DNA of 64,000 nucleotides from Corynebacterium crudilactis (GCF_001643015.1 NZ_CP015622.1:2431358-2495357); one strand, 5' to 3'. Shown: positions 49,268 to 59,383, numbered from the stretch's first letter. Notes: generated by a model from the sequence alone, not told the origin. A program made the numbers and translations.

Positions 49268-49343
49268 TGGTGGCCAGAGCCGGGATCGAACCGGCGACCT
49301 TTCACTTTTCAGGCGAACGCTCTACCGACTGAGCTATCTGGCC
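49268..49343 (-). tRNA. tRNA-Phe (anticodon GAA)
   Basis: The minus strand gives acceptor GGCCAGA/TCTGGCC, anticodon loop CTGAAAA (GAA), T arm CCGGTTCGATCCCGG and an encoded CCA. Confidence 0.95.
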
Positions 49344-49375
49344 AGGGGCTAACCTACATTGTAGACTAACTCCAG

Positions 49376-49449
49376 CGACCCTGACGGGACTTGAACCCGC
49401 GACCTCCGCCGTGACAGGGCGGCGCGCTAACCAACTGCGCCACAGGGCC
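49376..49449 (-). tRNA. tRNA-Asp (anticodon GTC), copy 1
   Basis: The minus strand gives acceptor GGCCCTG/CAGGGTC, anticodon loop CTGTCAC (GTC) and T arm GCGGGTTCAAGTCCCGT. CCA is not encoded. Confidence 0.95.
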
Positions 49450-49567
49450 TTAAAGCAGTACGTTGTTCAGCGTTTGTCACACTGTCCTGCGTACAGATGA
49501 ATACTCTACACAGACACATTGATTAGCCACAAATCCGCAGGTCATTCCATAAAATCAAGGCCAATAA

Positions 49568-50452
49568 TTACAAAGCTGCAACTACCTCTCGCATCAGCTT
49601 CGCAGTTTCACTTGGCGTTGTACCAACTCGTACCCCTACGGCTTCCAGAGCAAGCTTCTTTGCCTGCGCTGTACCTTCAGAACCAGTCACGATAGCTCCA
49701 GCGTGCCCCATTGTCTTCCCCTCAGGCGCAGTAAAGCCCGCAACATAACCCACCACAGGTTTAGTGACATGCGAGGAAATAAACTCCGCAGCTCGCTCTT
49801 CTGCATCACCACCAATTTCACCGATCATGACAATCGCCTTGGTCTCAGGATCCGCTTCAAACGCCTCCAACGCGTCAATATGCGTGGTGCCAATAATTGG
49901 ATCGCCGCCAATACCAATGGCCGTTGAAATACCAATATCAGAAAGCTCATACATCATTTGATACGTCAGAGTTCCAGACTTAGAAATCAACCCGATCGGG
50001 CCAGAACCTGCGATATTCGCAGGAGTAATTCCTGCAAGCGATTCACCCGGAGTAATAATTCCTGGACAGTTCGGGCCAATGATACGAGTATGTCCCACCT
50101 TTTTGGCATAAGCCCACGCTTCTGAAGCATCACGAATAGGAATGCCCTCAGTAATAATCACACACAAAGGAATATGTGCATCAATCGCTTCAATGATCGC
50201 TGCTTTGGCAAAAGCCGGTGGCACAAAAATAACCGTCACATCAGCCCCAGTTTTTGCCATTGCTTCTTCCACTGTGCCAAATACTGGCAGCTCTGTGTCA
50301 TTAATAAGAATGGTTTGCCCAGCCTTACGAGGATTAGTACCTCCAACAAGCTTCGCACCAGACGCGAGAATGCGGCGCGCATGCTCCGAGCCTTCAGAAC
50401 CAGTAATGCCCTGAATGATGATGCGTGAATCAGAGTTAAGAAAAATAGACAT
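49568..50452 (-). CDS. sucD: Succinyl-CoA synthetase alpha subunit SucD
   Basis: SucD with SucC converts succinyl-CoA to succinate while making ATP (or the reverse) in the TCA cycle. The 294-residue protein has the CoA-binding N-terminal part ([13 protein letters not shown]) and the phosphohistidine loop GHAGAIVTG near residue 245. It follows sucC by 21 bases in the same operon. Confidence 0.96.
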   Translation of the reverse strand: MSIFLNSDSRIIIQGITGSEGSEHARRILASGAKLVGGTNPRKAGQTILINDTELPVFGTVEEAMAKTGADVTVIFVPPAFAKAAIIEAIDAHIPLCVIITEGIPIRDASEAWAYAKKVGHTRIIGPNCPGIITPGESLAGITPANIAGSGPIGLISKSGTLTYQMMYELSDIGISTAIGIGGDPIIGTTHIDALEAFEADPETKAIVMIGEIGGDAEERAAEFISSHVTKPVVGYVAGFTAPEGKTMGHAGAIVTGSEGTAQAKKLALEAVGVRVGTTPSETAKLMREVVAAL

Positions 50453-50473
50453 GATTAAACAGATATCCCTTGA

Positions 50474-51682
50474 CTAGTTAGCGGTTGCGAATTGATCATG
50501 CTCGGCCAAATTAGCTAAATGCGCCGCACGATCAGCCGCAGCATCCATACCATCAACCACTGTGACCAGCGGATGATCATATTCCGCCAAAATGCGACGC
50601 CCTTCAAACACATTATTTCCATCAAGACGCACCACGAGAGGCTTCGTTGCTTGATCGCCAAGCACATCCAAGGCTCCAATGATTCCTCGTGCCACAACAT
50701 CACACGCAGTAATGCCACCAAACACATTTACAAACACACTGCGCACCTGGCGATCCCCCAGAATCACATCCAAACCAGCCGCCATTGATTCTGCTGAGGC
50801 CCCGCCTCCAATATCAAGGAAGTTCGCCGGACGTTGCCCTCCATGACGCTCACCCGCTGCAGCGACAATATCCAATGTAGACATCACCAAACCAGCACCA
50901 TTACCAATAATGCCGACAGAACCATCCAACTTCACATAGTTCAGGTCATTCTTCTTGGCTTTTAGCTCCAAAATATCCAAACCACCAGCAGATTCAGCCA
51001 ATGCACCACGGTTTATATGGCGAAAATCAGCATTATCATCCAACGTGATCTTTCCATCCAAAGCGATCACATCACCGGCATCAGTAAGAACTAAAGGATT
51101 CACCTCAACAAGTGTTGCCTCTTCCTCGTAATAAACCTTCCAGATCTTCATCAACACTGGAATGACCTTCTCAGCCACATCCGCTTCAAAACCAGCCTTA
51201 GAGACAATTTCTCGCGCTTTATCTTCATCAATGCCAGTCAGGGGATCCACTTCAACCTTGGCCAACGCCTCCGGCTTTTCCTTAGCTAAAATTTCAATCT
51301 CCATGCCACCCTCCACAGAGCACATGGCTAAATAAGAACGATTCGCACGATCCAACAAAATAGAAAAATAGTATTCCTCAGCAATATCAGCACCTTCTGC
51401 AACCATCACGTGATCAACAGTGTGCCCCTTGATATCCATGCCAAGAATTGCCTCAGCTGCATCAAAAGCCTGAGCTGCCGTAGGAGCCACCCGAACTCCA
51501 CCGGCTTTACCACGACCTCCCACCTTCACTTGAGCTTTCACAACAGTCAGACCACCAATTTCCTCGGCGGCTTTCCGTACAGTCTCTGGAGTTGAAGCCA
51601 CAATGCCTTTCAGCACTGGCACGCCATGAGATTCAAAGAGGTCTCGTGCTTGGTATTCAAAAAGATCCACTGCCAATTCCAT
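50474..51682 (-). CDS. sucC: Succinyl-CoA synthetase beta subunit SucC
   Basis: This is the nucleotide-grasp subunit of succinyl-CoA synthetase. The product of about 402 residues starts with the family block [17 protein letters not shown], has the [18 protein letters not shown]-grasp segment, and has the IGNGAGLVM and VNVFGGI loops near the interface with SucD. ATG at 51682 has GTGGGG upstream. GTG 4 codons later (VDLFEYQ) is equally close to the family start. Confidence 0.95.
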   Translation of the reverse strand: MELAVDLFEYQARDLFESHGVPVLKGIVASTPETVRKAAEEIGGLTVVKAQVKVGGRGKAGGVRVAPTAAQAFDAAEAILGMDIKGHTVDHVMVAEGADIAEEYYFSILLDRANRSYLAMCSVEGGMEIEILAKEKPEALAKVEVDPLTGIDEDKAREIVSKAGFEADVAEKVIPVLMKIWKVYYEEEATLVEVNPLVLTDAGDVIALDGKITLDDNADFRHINRGALAESAGGLDILELKAKKNDLNYVKLDGSVGIIGNGAGLVMSTLDIVAAAGERHGGQRPANFLDIGGGASAESMAAGLDVILGDRQVRSVFVNVFGGITACDVVARGIIGALDVLGDQATKPLVVRLDGNNVFEGRRILAEYDHPLVTVVDGMDAAADRAAHLANLAEHDQFATAN

Positions 51683-52058
51683 TTCTGGCCCCACGCGATG
51701 AGAGCCTTCTGCATCTTGAACAAAGCTTCCACACGCCCACTTTAAGTGCTTTAACTCACTGATGTGAACATATTGTGAAGTCTAACACTGTAAACTTTGC
51801 AAACTACAACAAAACTTAATTTTCAGTGTTCAAGGCCCCTTAATTGAAAACTTTTCCGCAGAAATCTCCAGGAAAGGCTGCCCTGCAAGTGAGCTCTTGA
51901 GAGATTGATCCAGCAACTCATCCTGAAGTTCGACTTCCCATGGTCGACTTCAGTAGGATTTTTCAGATTTTCATAGTGAAGTCGTTGATGAGGAGTTGAG
52001 CATGAGAAGTCGTCTCCGCGAAGTCGAACTTTAAGCCCTTTCCCCCAAGGCCCGCACT

Positions 52059-52116
52059 CTAAGTTCGAGATCCCGTTAACGAGCTCTCACTGACAATTTC
52101 GCATACTCGAGATCAG
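52059..52116 (-). repeat. Dispersed ~58-bp repeat, copy 2 (inverted)
   Basis: Its reverse complement matches 14030-14088. It shares the core GAAATTGTCAGTGAGA and the flanking TCTCGA and ATCTCGAA blocks. Confidence 0.65.
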
Positions 52117-52280
52117 TCTCTTTTTTACTTAAAAACCGAGCGGTCTCGAACCATGAAACCGCAAAAACTCTGCAGGACCCCCCAAGTTATATATCCCAGA
52201 GTCCCTCAACCCCATACCTCGGAAAACCTGGACCAAGGGTCCTTAAGCCGAAAACCTCAAAGAATCTCTATAGGAAATAA

Positions 52281-52325
52281 AAAACAGAGGTTGTACAATT
52301 TCTTAAAGAAAAAGTACAACCTCTG
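52281..52325 (-). terminator. Terminator of the tRNA-Glu/tRNA-Asp group
   Basis: The inverted repeat ACAGAGGTTGTAC ... GTACAACCTCTGT encloses an A/T-rich loop, immediately downstream of tRNA-Asp copy 2 on the minus strand. Confidence 0.75.
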
Positions 52326-52339
52326 TAATCACATTGCTG

Positions 52340-52413
52340 CGACCCTGACGGGACTTGAACCCGCGACCTCCGCCGTGACAGGGCGGCGCGCTAACCAACT
52401 GCGCCACAGGGCC
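52340..52413 (-). tRNA. tRNA-Asp (anticodon GTC), copy 2
   Basis: The sequence is the same as at 49376-49449 over the whole tRNA. Flanks differ. Confidence 0.95.
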
Positions 52414-52453
52414 TCATTTGCAGCATTCACTGCTACTTCCTTTGGGGAAGTAG

Positions 52454-52526
52454 TACTCCCAACGGGATTCGAACCCGTGTCGCTGCCGTGAAAGGGCAGT
52501 GTCCTAGGCCCCTAGACGATGGGAGC
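52454..52526 (-). tRNA. tRNA-Glu (anticodon TTC)
   Basis: The minus strand gives GCTCCCATCGTCTAG at the 5' end, anticodon loop CTTTCAC (TTC) and T arm ACGGGTTCGAATCCCGT. CCA is not encoded. Confidence 0.95.
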
Positions 52527-52635
52527 TCGTCGCTCTCGGCGACTGGATATAAATATACGTGACTTCTTCAGATCTGCAAAATCGCGCGTTGACCTGCATG
52601 TTTAAACACTAAGACCTGAATTAGTCACGAATAAC

Positions 52636-53373
52636 TTAAGCGCAGGTGCCGTCGGTTGAGCAGCTTTGACCATCAATCACTTTGAATGGGCTCGCTGGGT
52701 TCTCTGCGGACCATTCCTCAAATGCTTTTTCGATGGTTCCGGAGAATACTTCTGATTGCTGCGCTCCGTTGATGGCGTACTTGCGGTCGAAAACGAAGAA
52801 AGGGACACCTTGTACTCCGAGTTGACGTGCTTCCAAGACATCTTGTTCAACTTCTGCATTGAAAGCACCTGATTCCAGAGCTTCACGTGCTGCTGCACCA
52901 TCTAGGCCAACCGCAGTAGCAATTTCAACCAAGGCATCTAGATCATCAATGTTTTTGCCATCCACGAAGTGTGCTTTAAAAAGTGCTTGAGTCAGTTCCT
53001 GTTGTTTGTCTTGTGCTTTTGCAAAGTGCGTCAGGCGGTGGGCATTGACGGTGTTCGCTGCAATAGATGAATCTGGGTGCATCTCAAGGCCGGCAGAATT
53101 CGCCATTGCCTTAACTTGTTCATTCATTTGGCGCGCTTGTTCCAAGGGCATGCCTTTTGCTTCTGAGAGCATTTCGGTACTGGAACGCAGTGGATGGGTT
53201 TCTAGGCCGGGCATGAGTTCGAAACTCTTGTACTCAACATCAATGCGGTCGGACTGTGTAAAAGTATTTAAGACATCATCGAGGCGCTTTTTGCCGATAT
53301 AGCAAAAGGGGCACATGATGTCGCTCCACACTTCAATTTTCATTTTTGCTGGTGCAGTGAATTCTATAGTCAT
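52636..53373 (-). CDS. DsbA-family oxidoreductase, FrnE-like
   Basis: The 245-residue cytoplasmic protein has a thioredoxin fold with an inserted helical domain. The active site CPFC is at 21-24 in SDIMCPFCYIGKKRL, and the cis-Pro segment GVQGVPFFVFD lies near residue 190. It has no signal peptide. It belongs to the FrnE / polyketide-synthesis DsbA group, which can act on disulfides or glutathione-like substrates. It has a C-terminal CSTDGTC pair of extra cysteines. The start at MTIEFTA is chosen over the longer frame. Confidence 0.82.
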   Translation of the reverse strand: MTIEFTAPAKMKIEVWSDIMCPFCYIGKKRLDDVLNTFTQSDRIDVEYKSFELMPGLETHPLRSSTEMLSEAKGMPLEQARQMNEQVKAMANSAGLEMHPDSSIAANTVNAHRLTHFAKAQDKQQELTQALFKAHFVDGKNIDDLDALVEIATAVGLDGAAAREALESGAFNAEVEQDVLEARQLGVQGVPFFVFDRKYAINGAQQSEVFSGTIEKAFEEWSAENPASPFKVIDGQSCSTDGTCA

Positions 53374-53443
53374 GATGTTGGGGACCTCGTTAGTTTTGAA
53401 AGATAGGAAAGTTCTACTCCCCCATCTCAACCACCACTAGCGC

Positions 53444-54268
53444 CTAACTATTCCGCGCAACAATGCTTCTAACAGTGTCAATCATGGTGCTAAAGCCAGG
53501 TTCTTCTATAGGGAAATGCCCGCAATCTTTGAGCATGACCACTTCGCTTGTGGCAGGTATCCGCTTGAAAGTGCGCAGACTTAACTCAGCAGGGGTTAAT
53601 TTATCGTGGTCTGGATGCATCAACGTGAGTGCGGGAGCGCCACCGAGCTTTGGTTTGTGCTGTAAATAGGATGCAAGAAAGCCCCAGGTTATTTTGGATG
53701 CGCCGCTGTGTTCATCGGCGGCGCATAATTTGCTCAAGCCTGGACTGCGACTGATTTTATTGAAGTTAACCACCCTCGACGTCGAGACTTCACGGTTGCG
53801 CAGAGATCCCTGGATCAAACGTGTAAGTGGAGAGAATCTAAATAGGGCCCGGCGCGTTTTTTGGTCTGCGGGATTTAAGAGGCAGGTTACGATGACATGC
53901 GATACCAATCCGGTGCGGCTGGCGGCTTCTGCACTGAGTAGTCCACCTGTGCCGGCGCCTATAAGGATGAGTGGCCTGCCGTCGTTTTCGGAAGTGATGA
54001 AAGCTTCTAGAAGGCGCAGCCAATCGTCGTAAAGCGGAGTTTTAGGCAGGTCAATCGCGGCCAGGTCCGCGCCTTCTATGGCTGCGACGAGGGGCCAGAG
54101 GGCACCGCTGTGCGTACCAAGGCCGTGTACCACGATGACACGGACGGGCGCTTCTCGACGTCTCCTTGCGATGTGAATCCGTTTCGATTCCCATTCCCAC
54201 CAGGTGTTTTCAGGTTGAATACCTGTACGGTGCTTCAGGGGCACGAAGGCTTCATAAGGGTTCGTCAT
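53444..54268 (-). CDS. Alpha/beta-hydrolase-like protein lacking the usual serine
   Basis: The 274-residue protein has the alpha/beta-hydrolase start VRVIVVHGLGTHSG and ends with a His in KDCGHFPIEEP at the place of the catalytic histidine. At the nucleophile elbow it reads LIGAGTGGLLS where active hydrolases have GxSxGG. The Ser is Gly, so it may be inactive, use another residue, or be a binding protein. An Asp-rich LMHPDHDKLTP segment is at the acid position. It stands alone between a DsbA gene and tRNA-Lys. Confidence 0.7.
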   Translation of the reverse strand: MTNPYEAFVPLKHRTGIQPENTWWEWESKRIHIARRRREAPVRVIVVHGLGTHSGALWPLVAAIEGADLAAIDLPKTPLYDDWLRLLEAFITSENDGRPLILIGAGTGGLLSAEAASRTGLVSHVIVTCLLNPADQKTRRALFRFSPLTRLIQGSLRNREVSTSRVVNFNKISRSPGLSKLCAADEHSGASKITWGFLASYLQHKPKLGGAPALTLMHPDHDKLTPAELSLRTFKRIPATSEVVMLKDCGHFPIEEPGFSTMIDTVRSIVARNS

Positions 54269-54292
54269 GCTCCCAACCTAACAAAAACAAAA

Positions 54293-54328
54293 ATCCCCCG
54301 TTCAGTGTAATTACTCTGAACGGGGGAT
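54293..54328 (-). terminator. Terminator of tRNA-Lys
   Basis: ATCCCCCGTTCAG pairs with CTGAACGGGGGAT. TTTTTGTTTTTG follows on the minus strand. Confidence 0.9.
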
Positions 54329-54334
54329 CATTTG

Positions 54335-54407
54335 TGGGCCCATCGGGACTCGAACCCGAGACCTGCGGATTAAAAGTCCGTAGCTCTACCAACTGAGCTA
54401 TAGGCCC
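54335..54407 (-). tRNA. tRNA-Lys (anticodon TTT)
   Basis: The minus strand gives acceptor GGGCCTA/TGGGCCC (one non-pair), anticodon loop CTTTTAA (TTT) and T arm CTCGGGTTCGAGTCCCGA. CCA is not encoded. Confidence 0.93.
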
Positions 54408-54496
54408 AACTCTGACCATATTAGTACATAGCACCCAGCTATTTAAAATCGCCCTTCATTAATCTCAAAAAGGTGACTTGAACTGGTTATATAAGA

Positions 54497-54535
54497 AAGA
54501 ACCGCCGTGTCTCTTATTGCGAGATGGCGGTTCTT
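54497..54535 (-). terminator. Terminator of actA
   Basis: AAGAACCGCC pairs with GGCGGTTCTT, with an inner TCTC/GAGA pairing. Confidence 0.85.
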
Positions 54536-54553
54536 CATTACAGATCCAAAAGC

Positions 54554-56062
54554 TTAAGCCTTCATGGAGCCGTTCTTTGCCAGGTTGATGTGGAAATCAA
54601 AGGCAGTTGCAAGGTCATGAGGGGTCTGCATGAACTTGTTGTCGCCGGAGGTTGCGCGTGCGTAGTACTCCTCGAGCAGTGGACGGTAATCAGGGTGTGC
54701 CAGGCCGATCATCTTGGCGACGCGTTCGCGTGGAGCTAGACCACGAAGGTCTGCGAAGCCGTACTCAGAGATAACAACCATGACATCGTGCTCAGTGTGG
54801 TCGATGTGGGATGCGAAAGGAACGATAGCGGAGATCGCGCCGCCCTTTGCCTCTGAAGGGGTGATGAAGCTAGAGATGTAGCCGTTACGAGTGAAGTCGC
54901 CGGAGCCTCCGATGCCGTTCATGACACGGGAGCCGGAAACGTTGGTGGAGTTAACGTTGCCGTAGATATCAGCCTCGATAAGGCCGTTAGTAGCGATCAG
55001 ACCAACGCGACGGATGACCTCTGGGTGGTTAGAGATCTGCTGTGGGCGCAGGATGATCGACTCGCGGTAGCGCTTTGCCTCGTTGTTCATCTTCTCTGCG
55101 TACTCAGGAGACAGGGAGAAGGAAGTAGCGGATGCAACAGTCATCTTGCCAGCGTCGATGAGATCAACCATGCCATCCTGGATGACTTCGGTGTAGGCCT
55201 GGATGTTTTCAAACTTGGAATCCAGAAGGCCAGCCATCACAGCGTTTGGTACGTTGCCCACGCCGGACTGCATGACGTAACCGTCGTAGGTCAAACGGCC
55301 TGCAGAAACTTCGCTTTCCAGGAAGTCGAGGAAGTTGCCTGCAATCTGCTTGGAGATGTCATCGACAGGCTTGAAAGGTGCGTTACGGTCTGGAGTATCG
55401 GTCTCCACGATTGCAACAACCTTGTCGGTGTCGAATTCGATATATGGGACACCAATACGGTCGCCGGCCTTGTTGATTGGCACTGCAATACGGTTTGGCA
55501 ATGAAGGTACAGACCAAATATCATGCATGCCCTCAAGGTCTGCAGACTGCCAGGAGTTAACCTCCAGGATGACCTTTTCCGCTGCGTTTAGCCACTCAAC
55601 GTTGTTACCAACAGAGGAAGAAGGGATAATGTAGCCCTCTTCGGTGATACGAGTGACTTCGATGACTGCAACGTTGAGCTTGCCGAAGAAACCTTCTTCT
55701 ACCTGCTGACCGGAGTGGGAAAGGTGGATATCAGAGTAACCCATCTTTCCTTCGTTGATCTTGCTACGCATGATTGGATCGGACGCGTAAGGCATACGCC
55801 AACGAATTGCGTCAGCTTCAGCTAGGACGCCATCGCAATCAGGTGCGGTGGAAGCGCCAGTGAACAAATCAATTGCGTAGTCGTTGCCTGCACCGTGAGC
55901 ATCTTTTGCACGGTTAGCGATTGCTGTCGGCAGAGCCTTAGGGTAGCCAGCGCCAGTAAAGCCGGACATGCCGACCTTGTCACCGTGGTTAACGAACTGT
56001 GCTGCTTCTTCGGCAGACATGACCTTCGAGCGCAGCTTCGCTGAAGCAATGCGATCAGACAT
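54554..56062 (-). CDS. actA: Acetyl-CoA/succinyl-CoA:CoA transferase ActA
   Basis: The 502-residue protein belongs to the acetyl-CoA hydrolase/transferase family and fits C. glutamicum ActA (Cat), which moves CoA between acetyl-CoA, succinyl-CoA and propionyl-CoA. Visible family blocks are GMSGFTGAGYPKALP at the start, INGIGG-like GSRVMNGIGGSGDFTRNGY near residue 380 and HDVMVVISEYGFADLRG near 430. It has a strong site (GAGGAGGTACT) before the ATG. Confidence 0.92.
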   Translation of the reverse strand: MSDRIASAKLRSKVMSAEEAAQFVNHGDKVGMSGFTGAGYPKALPTAIANRAKDAHGAGNDYAIDLFTGASTAPDCDGVLAEADAIRWRMPYASDPIMRSKINEGKMGYSDIHLSHSGQQVEEGFFGKLNVAVIEVTRITEEGYIIPSSSVGNNVEWLNAAEKVILEVNSWQSADLEGMHDIWSVPSLPNRIAVPINKAGDRIGVPYIEFDTDKVVAIVETDTPDRNAPFKPVDDISKQIAGNFLDFLESEVSAGRLTYDGYVMQSGVGNVPNAVMAGLLDSKFENIQAYTEVIQDGMVDLIDAGKMTVASATSFSLSPEYAEKMNNEAKRYRESIILRPQQISNHPEVIRRVGLIATNGLIEADIYGNVNSTNVSGSRVMNGIGGSGDFTRNGYISSFITPSEAKGGAISAIVPFASHIDHTEHDVMVVISEYGFADLRGLAPRERVAKMIGLAHPDYRPLLEEYYARATSGDNKFMQTPHDLATAFDFHINLAKNGSMKA

Positions 56063-56557
56063 TCAGTACCTCCTCAGGTAATCGGACTACTTCATAGAAA
56101 TACTCCGCACTACAAAGCCCGAGGTTCACGTTGAAAGATTCGCCTTGGGCAGGAATAATGCGGACCTTTTCAAAGTCCGACGAGATTAATTATCGCAGTT
56201 CACATCATGGCTTCTAGGTATGACCAACTACTCTAGTTAGATCACTTCCAATAGAAGCATATGACGTACCCCACTTTGATGTTGTATTTCCAGGATAAAC
56301 CATGATGGCAGTAAAAGCCCGAGTGACGTCCCTGACATGGGGATTCGCATTCCCGTTTACCCCCATTTTCGTGTTTGGTTTGTTTTGCAAGCTTTTCAAA
56401 ATTCTAGAAATTCCCCACTCCCCCACATGCTAAATTCCGTCTACTAGACAACTTCCTACCTAAACCCCTCACGCCACAATCCAATCTGGAAAGCACTCTC
56501 CCCCACATTTCCGGGTAAATATTTTGCCCAAACCAGCATGCGGGGGACAATGATAGG
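56063..56557. promoter_or_regulatory. actA / dus divergent region
   Basis: About 495 bases between divergent genes contain no accepted gene. Several CCCCC stretches (about 56413, 56500) resemble RamA boxes, as expected for an acetate-related gene; this is a weak inference. Confidence 0.35.
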
Positions 56558-57703
56558 GTGACTTTAAAAATCGGCCCCTTTGATCTTGCTTCCCCTGTGA
56601 TTCTTGCCCCCATGGCAGGAGTTACTAACGTTGCGTTCCGCACGCTGTGCCGTGAACAAGAAATGCAGCGCACGGGCACAATTTCGGGGCTGTATGTCTG
56701 TGAAATGGTGACTGCGCGAGCACTCGTTGAGCGCAATGAAAAAACCATGCACATGACCATTTTTGCGCCGGATGAAAATCCGCGCAGTCTGCAGCTTTAT
56801 ACAGTTGACCCTCGTTACACCTACGAAGCAGCCAAAATGATCATCGATGAGAATCTGGCAGATCATATTGATATGAACTTCGGCTGCCCAGTTCCAAAGG
56901 TCACGCGCCGGGGTGGCGGTTCCGCCATTCCTTATAAACGCCGACTTTTTGAAAACATTGTTTCCGCGGCCGTCAAAGCCACTGAAGGCACAGACATTCC
57001 GGTTACAGTGAAATTCCGCGTGGGTATCGATGATGAGCACCACACGCACTTGGATGCTGGACGGATTGCTGTCGACGCCGGTGCAAAGTCCGTAGCACTT
57101 CACGCTCGCACCGCAGCGCAGCGTTATTCCGGTGAAGCTGATTGGAATGAGATTGCTCGCCTCAAAGAACACCTTGCTGACACCGGCATCCCAGTTCTAG
57201 GCAACGGCGATATTTTCGCTGCGGAGGACGCCACTCGCATGATGGAACAAACTGGCTGCGACGGCGTCGTAGTTGGCCGTGGTTGTTTGGGTCGACCTTG
57301 GCTATTCGCAGAGCTCTCTGCAGCTGTCCGCGGTAAGGAAATCCCTGAAGAGCCAACCTTCGGCGAAGTTACCCGTATCATTCTGCGCCATGCTGAACTT
57401 CTTATTCAGCACGATGGCGAAACCAAGGGCATCCGCGATTTGCGTAAGCACATGGGTTGGTATCTGCGCGGATTCCCAGTAGGCGGAGAATTCCGCTCCA
57501 ACCTGGCGCGCGTATCCACCTATGTCGAATTGGAAGATCTTTTGGCCCCGTGGTCAAATTCCACAGCAAAAGCCGAAGATGCTGAAGGTGCACGCGGCCG
57601 TCAGGGCGCTCCAGCAAAGGTAGCTCTTCCTGATGGATGGTTGGATGATCCAGAGGATGCCACGGTGCCTGAAGGCGCCGAGATGGAGAACTCCGGCGGA
57701 TAA
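56558..57703 (+). CDS. dusB: tRNA-dihydrouridine synthase (DusB type)
   Basis: The 381-residue FMN enzyme reduces uridines to dihydrouridine in the tRNA D loop. The N-terminal APMAGVTNVAFR and the catalytic Cys in MNFGCPVPKV (near residue 108) are typical, as is VGRGCLGRPW near the FMN phosphate. A C-terminal Gly/Ala/Glu-rich tail of about 50 residues extends beyond the family core. It starts at GTG without a clear ribosome site. Confidence 0.9.
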   Translation: MTLKIGPFDLASPVILAPMAGVTNVAFRTLCREQEMQRTGTISGLYVCEMVTARALVERNEKTMHMTIFAPDENPRSLQLYTVDPRYTYEAAKMIIDENLADHIDMNFGCPVPKVTRRGGGSAIPYKRRLFENIVSAAVKATEGTDIPVTVKFRVGIDDEHHTHLDAGRIAVDAGAKSVALHARTAAQRYSGEADWNEIARLKEHLADTGIPVLGNGDIFAAEDATRMMEQTGCDGVVVGRGCLGRPWLFAELSAAVRGKEIPEEPTFGEVTRIILRHAELLIQHDGETKGIRDLRKHMGWYLRGFPVGGEFRSNLARVSTYVELEDLLAPWSNSTAKAEDAEGARGRQGAPAKVALPDGWLDDPEDATVPEGAEMENSGG

Positions 57704-57805
57704 CCTGCACCCCTTGATAGTTGGCTCTCCCCCATTATTAGGTGATTAAACGTTACCTGGATCTCTCAACCTGCGGAACGGTTCAGAGCGTCTTATAGTA
57801 TTTCC

Positions 57806-58543
57806 ATGCGTACGGCCTATAGACAGCAACTAGATGAATTCGCACACGACCTGATTATTTTGTGTGATCTAACTAAGGAATGCATGGAGAGCGCCACCGA
57901 TGCTCTCTTGCGTACTTCTTTGGCTTCTGCAGAAAAAGCTTTGGGTGTCGCCGATCAGCTTGATGAAATCCGCCTTCGGTGTGAATCTCAGGCTGTTGAG
58001 CTGCTGGCTCTAGAAACCCCTGTGGCACGCGACCTCCGCCAGGTTGTTTCCTCTATCTACATCGTGGAGGAAATCACTCGCATGGGCGCTCTAGCCATGC
58101 ATGTGGCTAATTCTGTCCGCCGTCGTTATCCGGATCCGGTTATTCCTGAAGAGATGCGTGGCTATTTCAAGGAAATGGCTCGTATTACTTCCGATATGAC
58201 TGATCACATTCGCCAGATTCTGATCAATCCAGAACCAGATCTTGCACTTAAGATGGCTGAAAGCGATGATGCCATCGATGATCTTCATCAGCACATCATG
58301 CGTGTACTTACACTCCGACCGTGGCCACACAGCACGAAAAGTGCTGTCGATCTCACTTTGCTGTCTCGCTTTTATGAGCGCTACGCCGATCACACCGTCA
58401 ATGTTGCAGCGCGCATCATCTATCTATCCACTGGGCTACACCCGGAGGAATATTTGCAAAAGCGCGAGCAGCAGGAGGCCGAGGAAGATATGGAAAAGCG
58501 CTGGGCAGCGCTCGAGCGGCAGTTCCGCTCAAGCAGTGATTAA
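57806..58543 (+). CDS. phoU: Phosphate-transport regulator PhoU
   Basis: The 245-residue helical protein has two PhoU repeats (roughly residues 15-105 and 120-215). PhoU links Pst transport to phosphate signalling. The DL(I/V)xxx pattern and the ERYADHTVNVA metal motif near residue 190 are conserved. It is convergent with pstB, with a shared terminator, so it is not in the pstSCAB transcript. Confidence 0.93.
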   Translation: MRTAYRQQLDEFAHDLIILCDLTKECMESATDALLRTSLASAEKALGVADQLDEIRLRCESQAVELLALETPVARDLRQVVSSIYIVEEITRMGALAMHVANSVRRRYPDPVIPEEMRGYFKEMARITSDMTDHIRQILINPEPDLALKMAESDDAIDDLHQHIMRVLTLRPWPHSTKSAVDLTLLSRFYERYADHTVNVAARIIYLSTGLHPEEYLQKREQQEAEEDMEKRWAALERQFRSSSD

Positions 58544-58549
58544 AGCCTT

Positions 58550-58560
58550 GCTTATCGACG
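58550..58560 (+). repeat. Dispersed 13-mer, copy 9 (partial, one mismatch)
   Basis: GCTTATCGACG starts 6 bases after the phoU stop. The last CC of the core is missing. Confidence 0.35.
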
Positions 58561-58563
58561 AAA

Positions 58564-58595
58564 AAAGCCACTCCCCTTTGGCGGGTAGTGGCTTT
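58564..58595. terminator. Bidirectional terminator between phoU and pstB
   Basis: AAAGCCACTCCCC pairs with GGGTAGTGGCTTT with a small internal mismatch and loop. Confidence 0.85.
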
Positions 58596-58609
58596 AATTC
58601 TTCTTCGAT

Positions 58610-59383
58610 TTATCCGAAGCGTCCGGAGATGTAATCTTCGGTTTCCTTCTGATCTGGGTTTTCGAAGATCTTCTTGGTTGCACCGATCTCAACCAGGCGA
58701 CCCGGCTTACCGGTTGCTTCCAGTGAGTAGAACGCGGTCTGATCAGATACACGTGCAGCCTGCTGCATGTTGTGAGTCACAATAACGATGGTGAACTCTT
58801 CCTTCAGCTCGTGGATAAGATCTTCCACAGCCAAAGTAGAAATTGGGTCAAGTGCGGAGCAAGGCTCATCCATGAGGAGGATTTCTGGCTCCACTGCGAT
58901 CGCACGTGCGATGCACAGACGCTGTTGCTGTCCACCGGACAGGCCACCGCCTGGCTTATCTAGACGGTCCTTCACTTCTTCCCAAAGGTTTGCGCCGCGC
59001 AGAGACTTTTCAGCAACTTCTTTGAGCTTCTTCTTGTTCTTCTCACCGGAAAGCTTCAGTCCTGCAACCACGTTGTCTTCGATGGACATGGTTGGGAATG
59101 GGTTGGCCTTCTGGAAGACCATGCCGATGGTGTTTCGGACTGCTACTGGGTCAACCTTGGAACCGTAGATGTTCTCGCCATCGAGAAGGATCTCGCCCTT
59201 CACGTATGCACCTGGGGTGACCTCGTGCATGCGGTTGATGGAACGCAGCACGGTGGACTTGCCACAGCCGGATGGTCCGATGAATGCGGTGACTGAGCGC
59301 GCTGGAACTTCGAGGTTCACATTCTGCACTGCGTGGAAATCACCGTAGAAGATGTTGACATCATTGAGTTTGAGCTTTGACAT
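58610..59383 (-). CDS. pstB: Phosphate ABC transporter ATPase PstB
   Basis: The 257-residue ATPase powers high-affinity phosphate uptake with PstA and PstC. It contains Walker [10 protein letters not shown], signature [14 protein letters not shown], Walker [14 protein letters not shown] and the H-loop VTHN. The start is the ATG of MSKLKLND with AGGAG 11 bases upstream. The longer frame is not needed. It is the last gene of pstSCAB. Confidence 0.96.
   Translation of the reverse strand: MSKLKLNDVNIFYGDFHAVQNVNLEVPARSVTAFIGPSGCGKSTVLRSINRMHEVTPGAYVKGEILLDGENIYGSKVDPVAVRNTIGMVFQKANPFPTMSIEDNVVAGLKLSGEKNKKKLKEVAEKSLRGANLWEEVKDRLDKPGGGLSGGQQQRLCIARAIAVEPEILLMDEPCSALDPISTLAVEDLIHELKEEFTIVIVTHNMQQAARVSDQTAFYSLEATGKPGRLVEIGATKKIFENPDQKETEDYISGRFG

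Larger units (their letters stand above)
51683..52339. other. sucC upstream region with dispersed repeat, no gene
   Basis: About 650 bases hold the sucCD promoter close to sucC and then a long stretch of unassigned sequence rich in AAGTCGAAC, GAAGTTCGAC and TCTCGA pieces, plus the inverted copy of the 58-bp repeat. A hairpin AGGTTGTACTTTTTC/GAAAAAGTACAACCT (about 52284-52325 on the plus strand with flanking A/T) lies just after tRNA-Asp copy 2 and probably ends the tRNA transcript. Confidence 0.5.

Noticed and set aside
52153..52491. 112-codon frame on the plus strand ending in LTGLEPATSAVTG... and VVLPTGFEPVSLP
   Set aside because: It is the well-known false translation of the antisense of tRNA genes (Asp and Glu here).
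54166..54396. Plus-strand frame with GPSGLEPETCGLKVRS
   Set aside because: This is antisense of tRNA-Lys and of the hydrolase start; not a gene.
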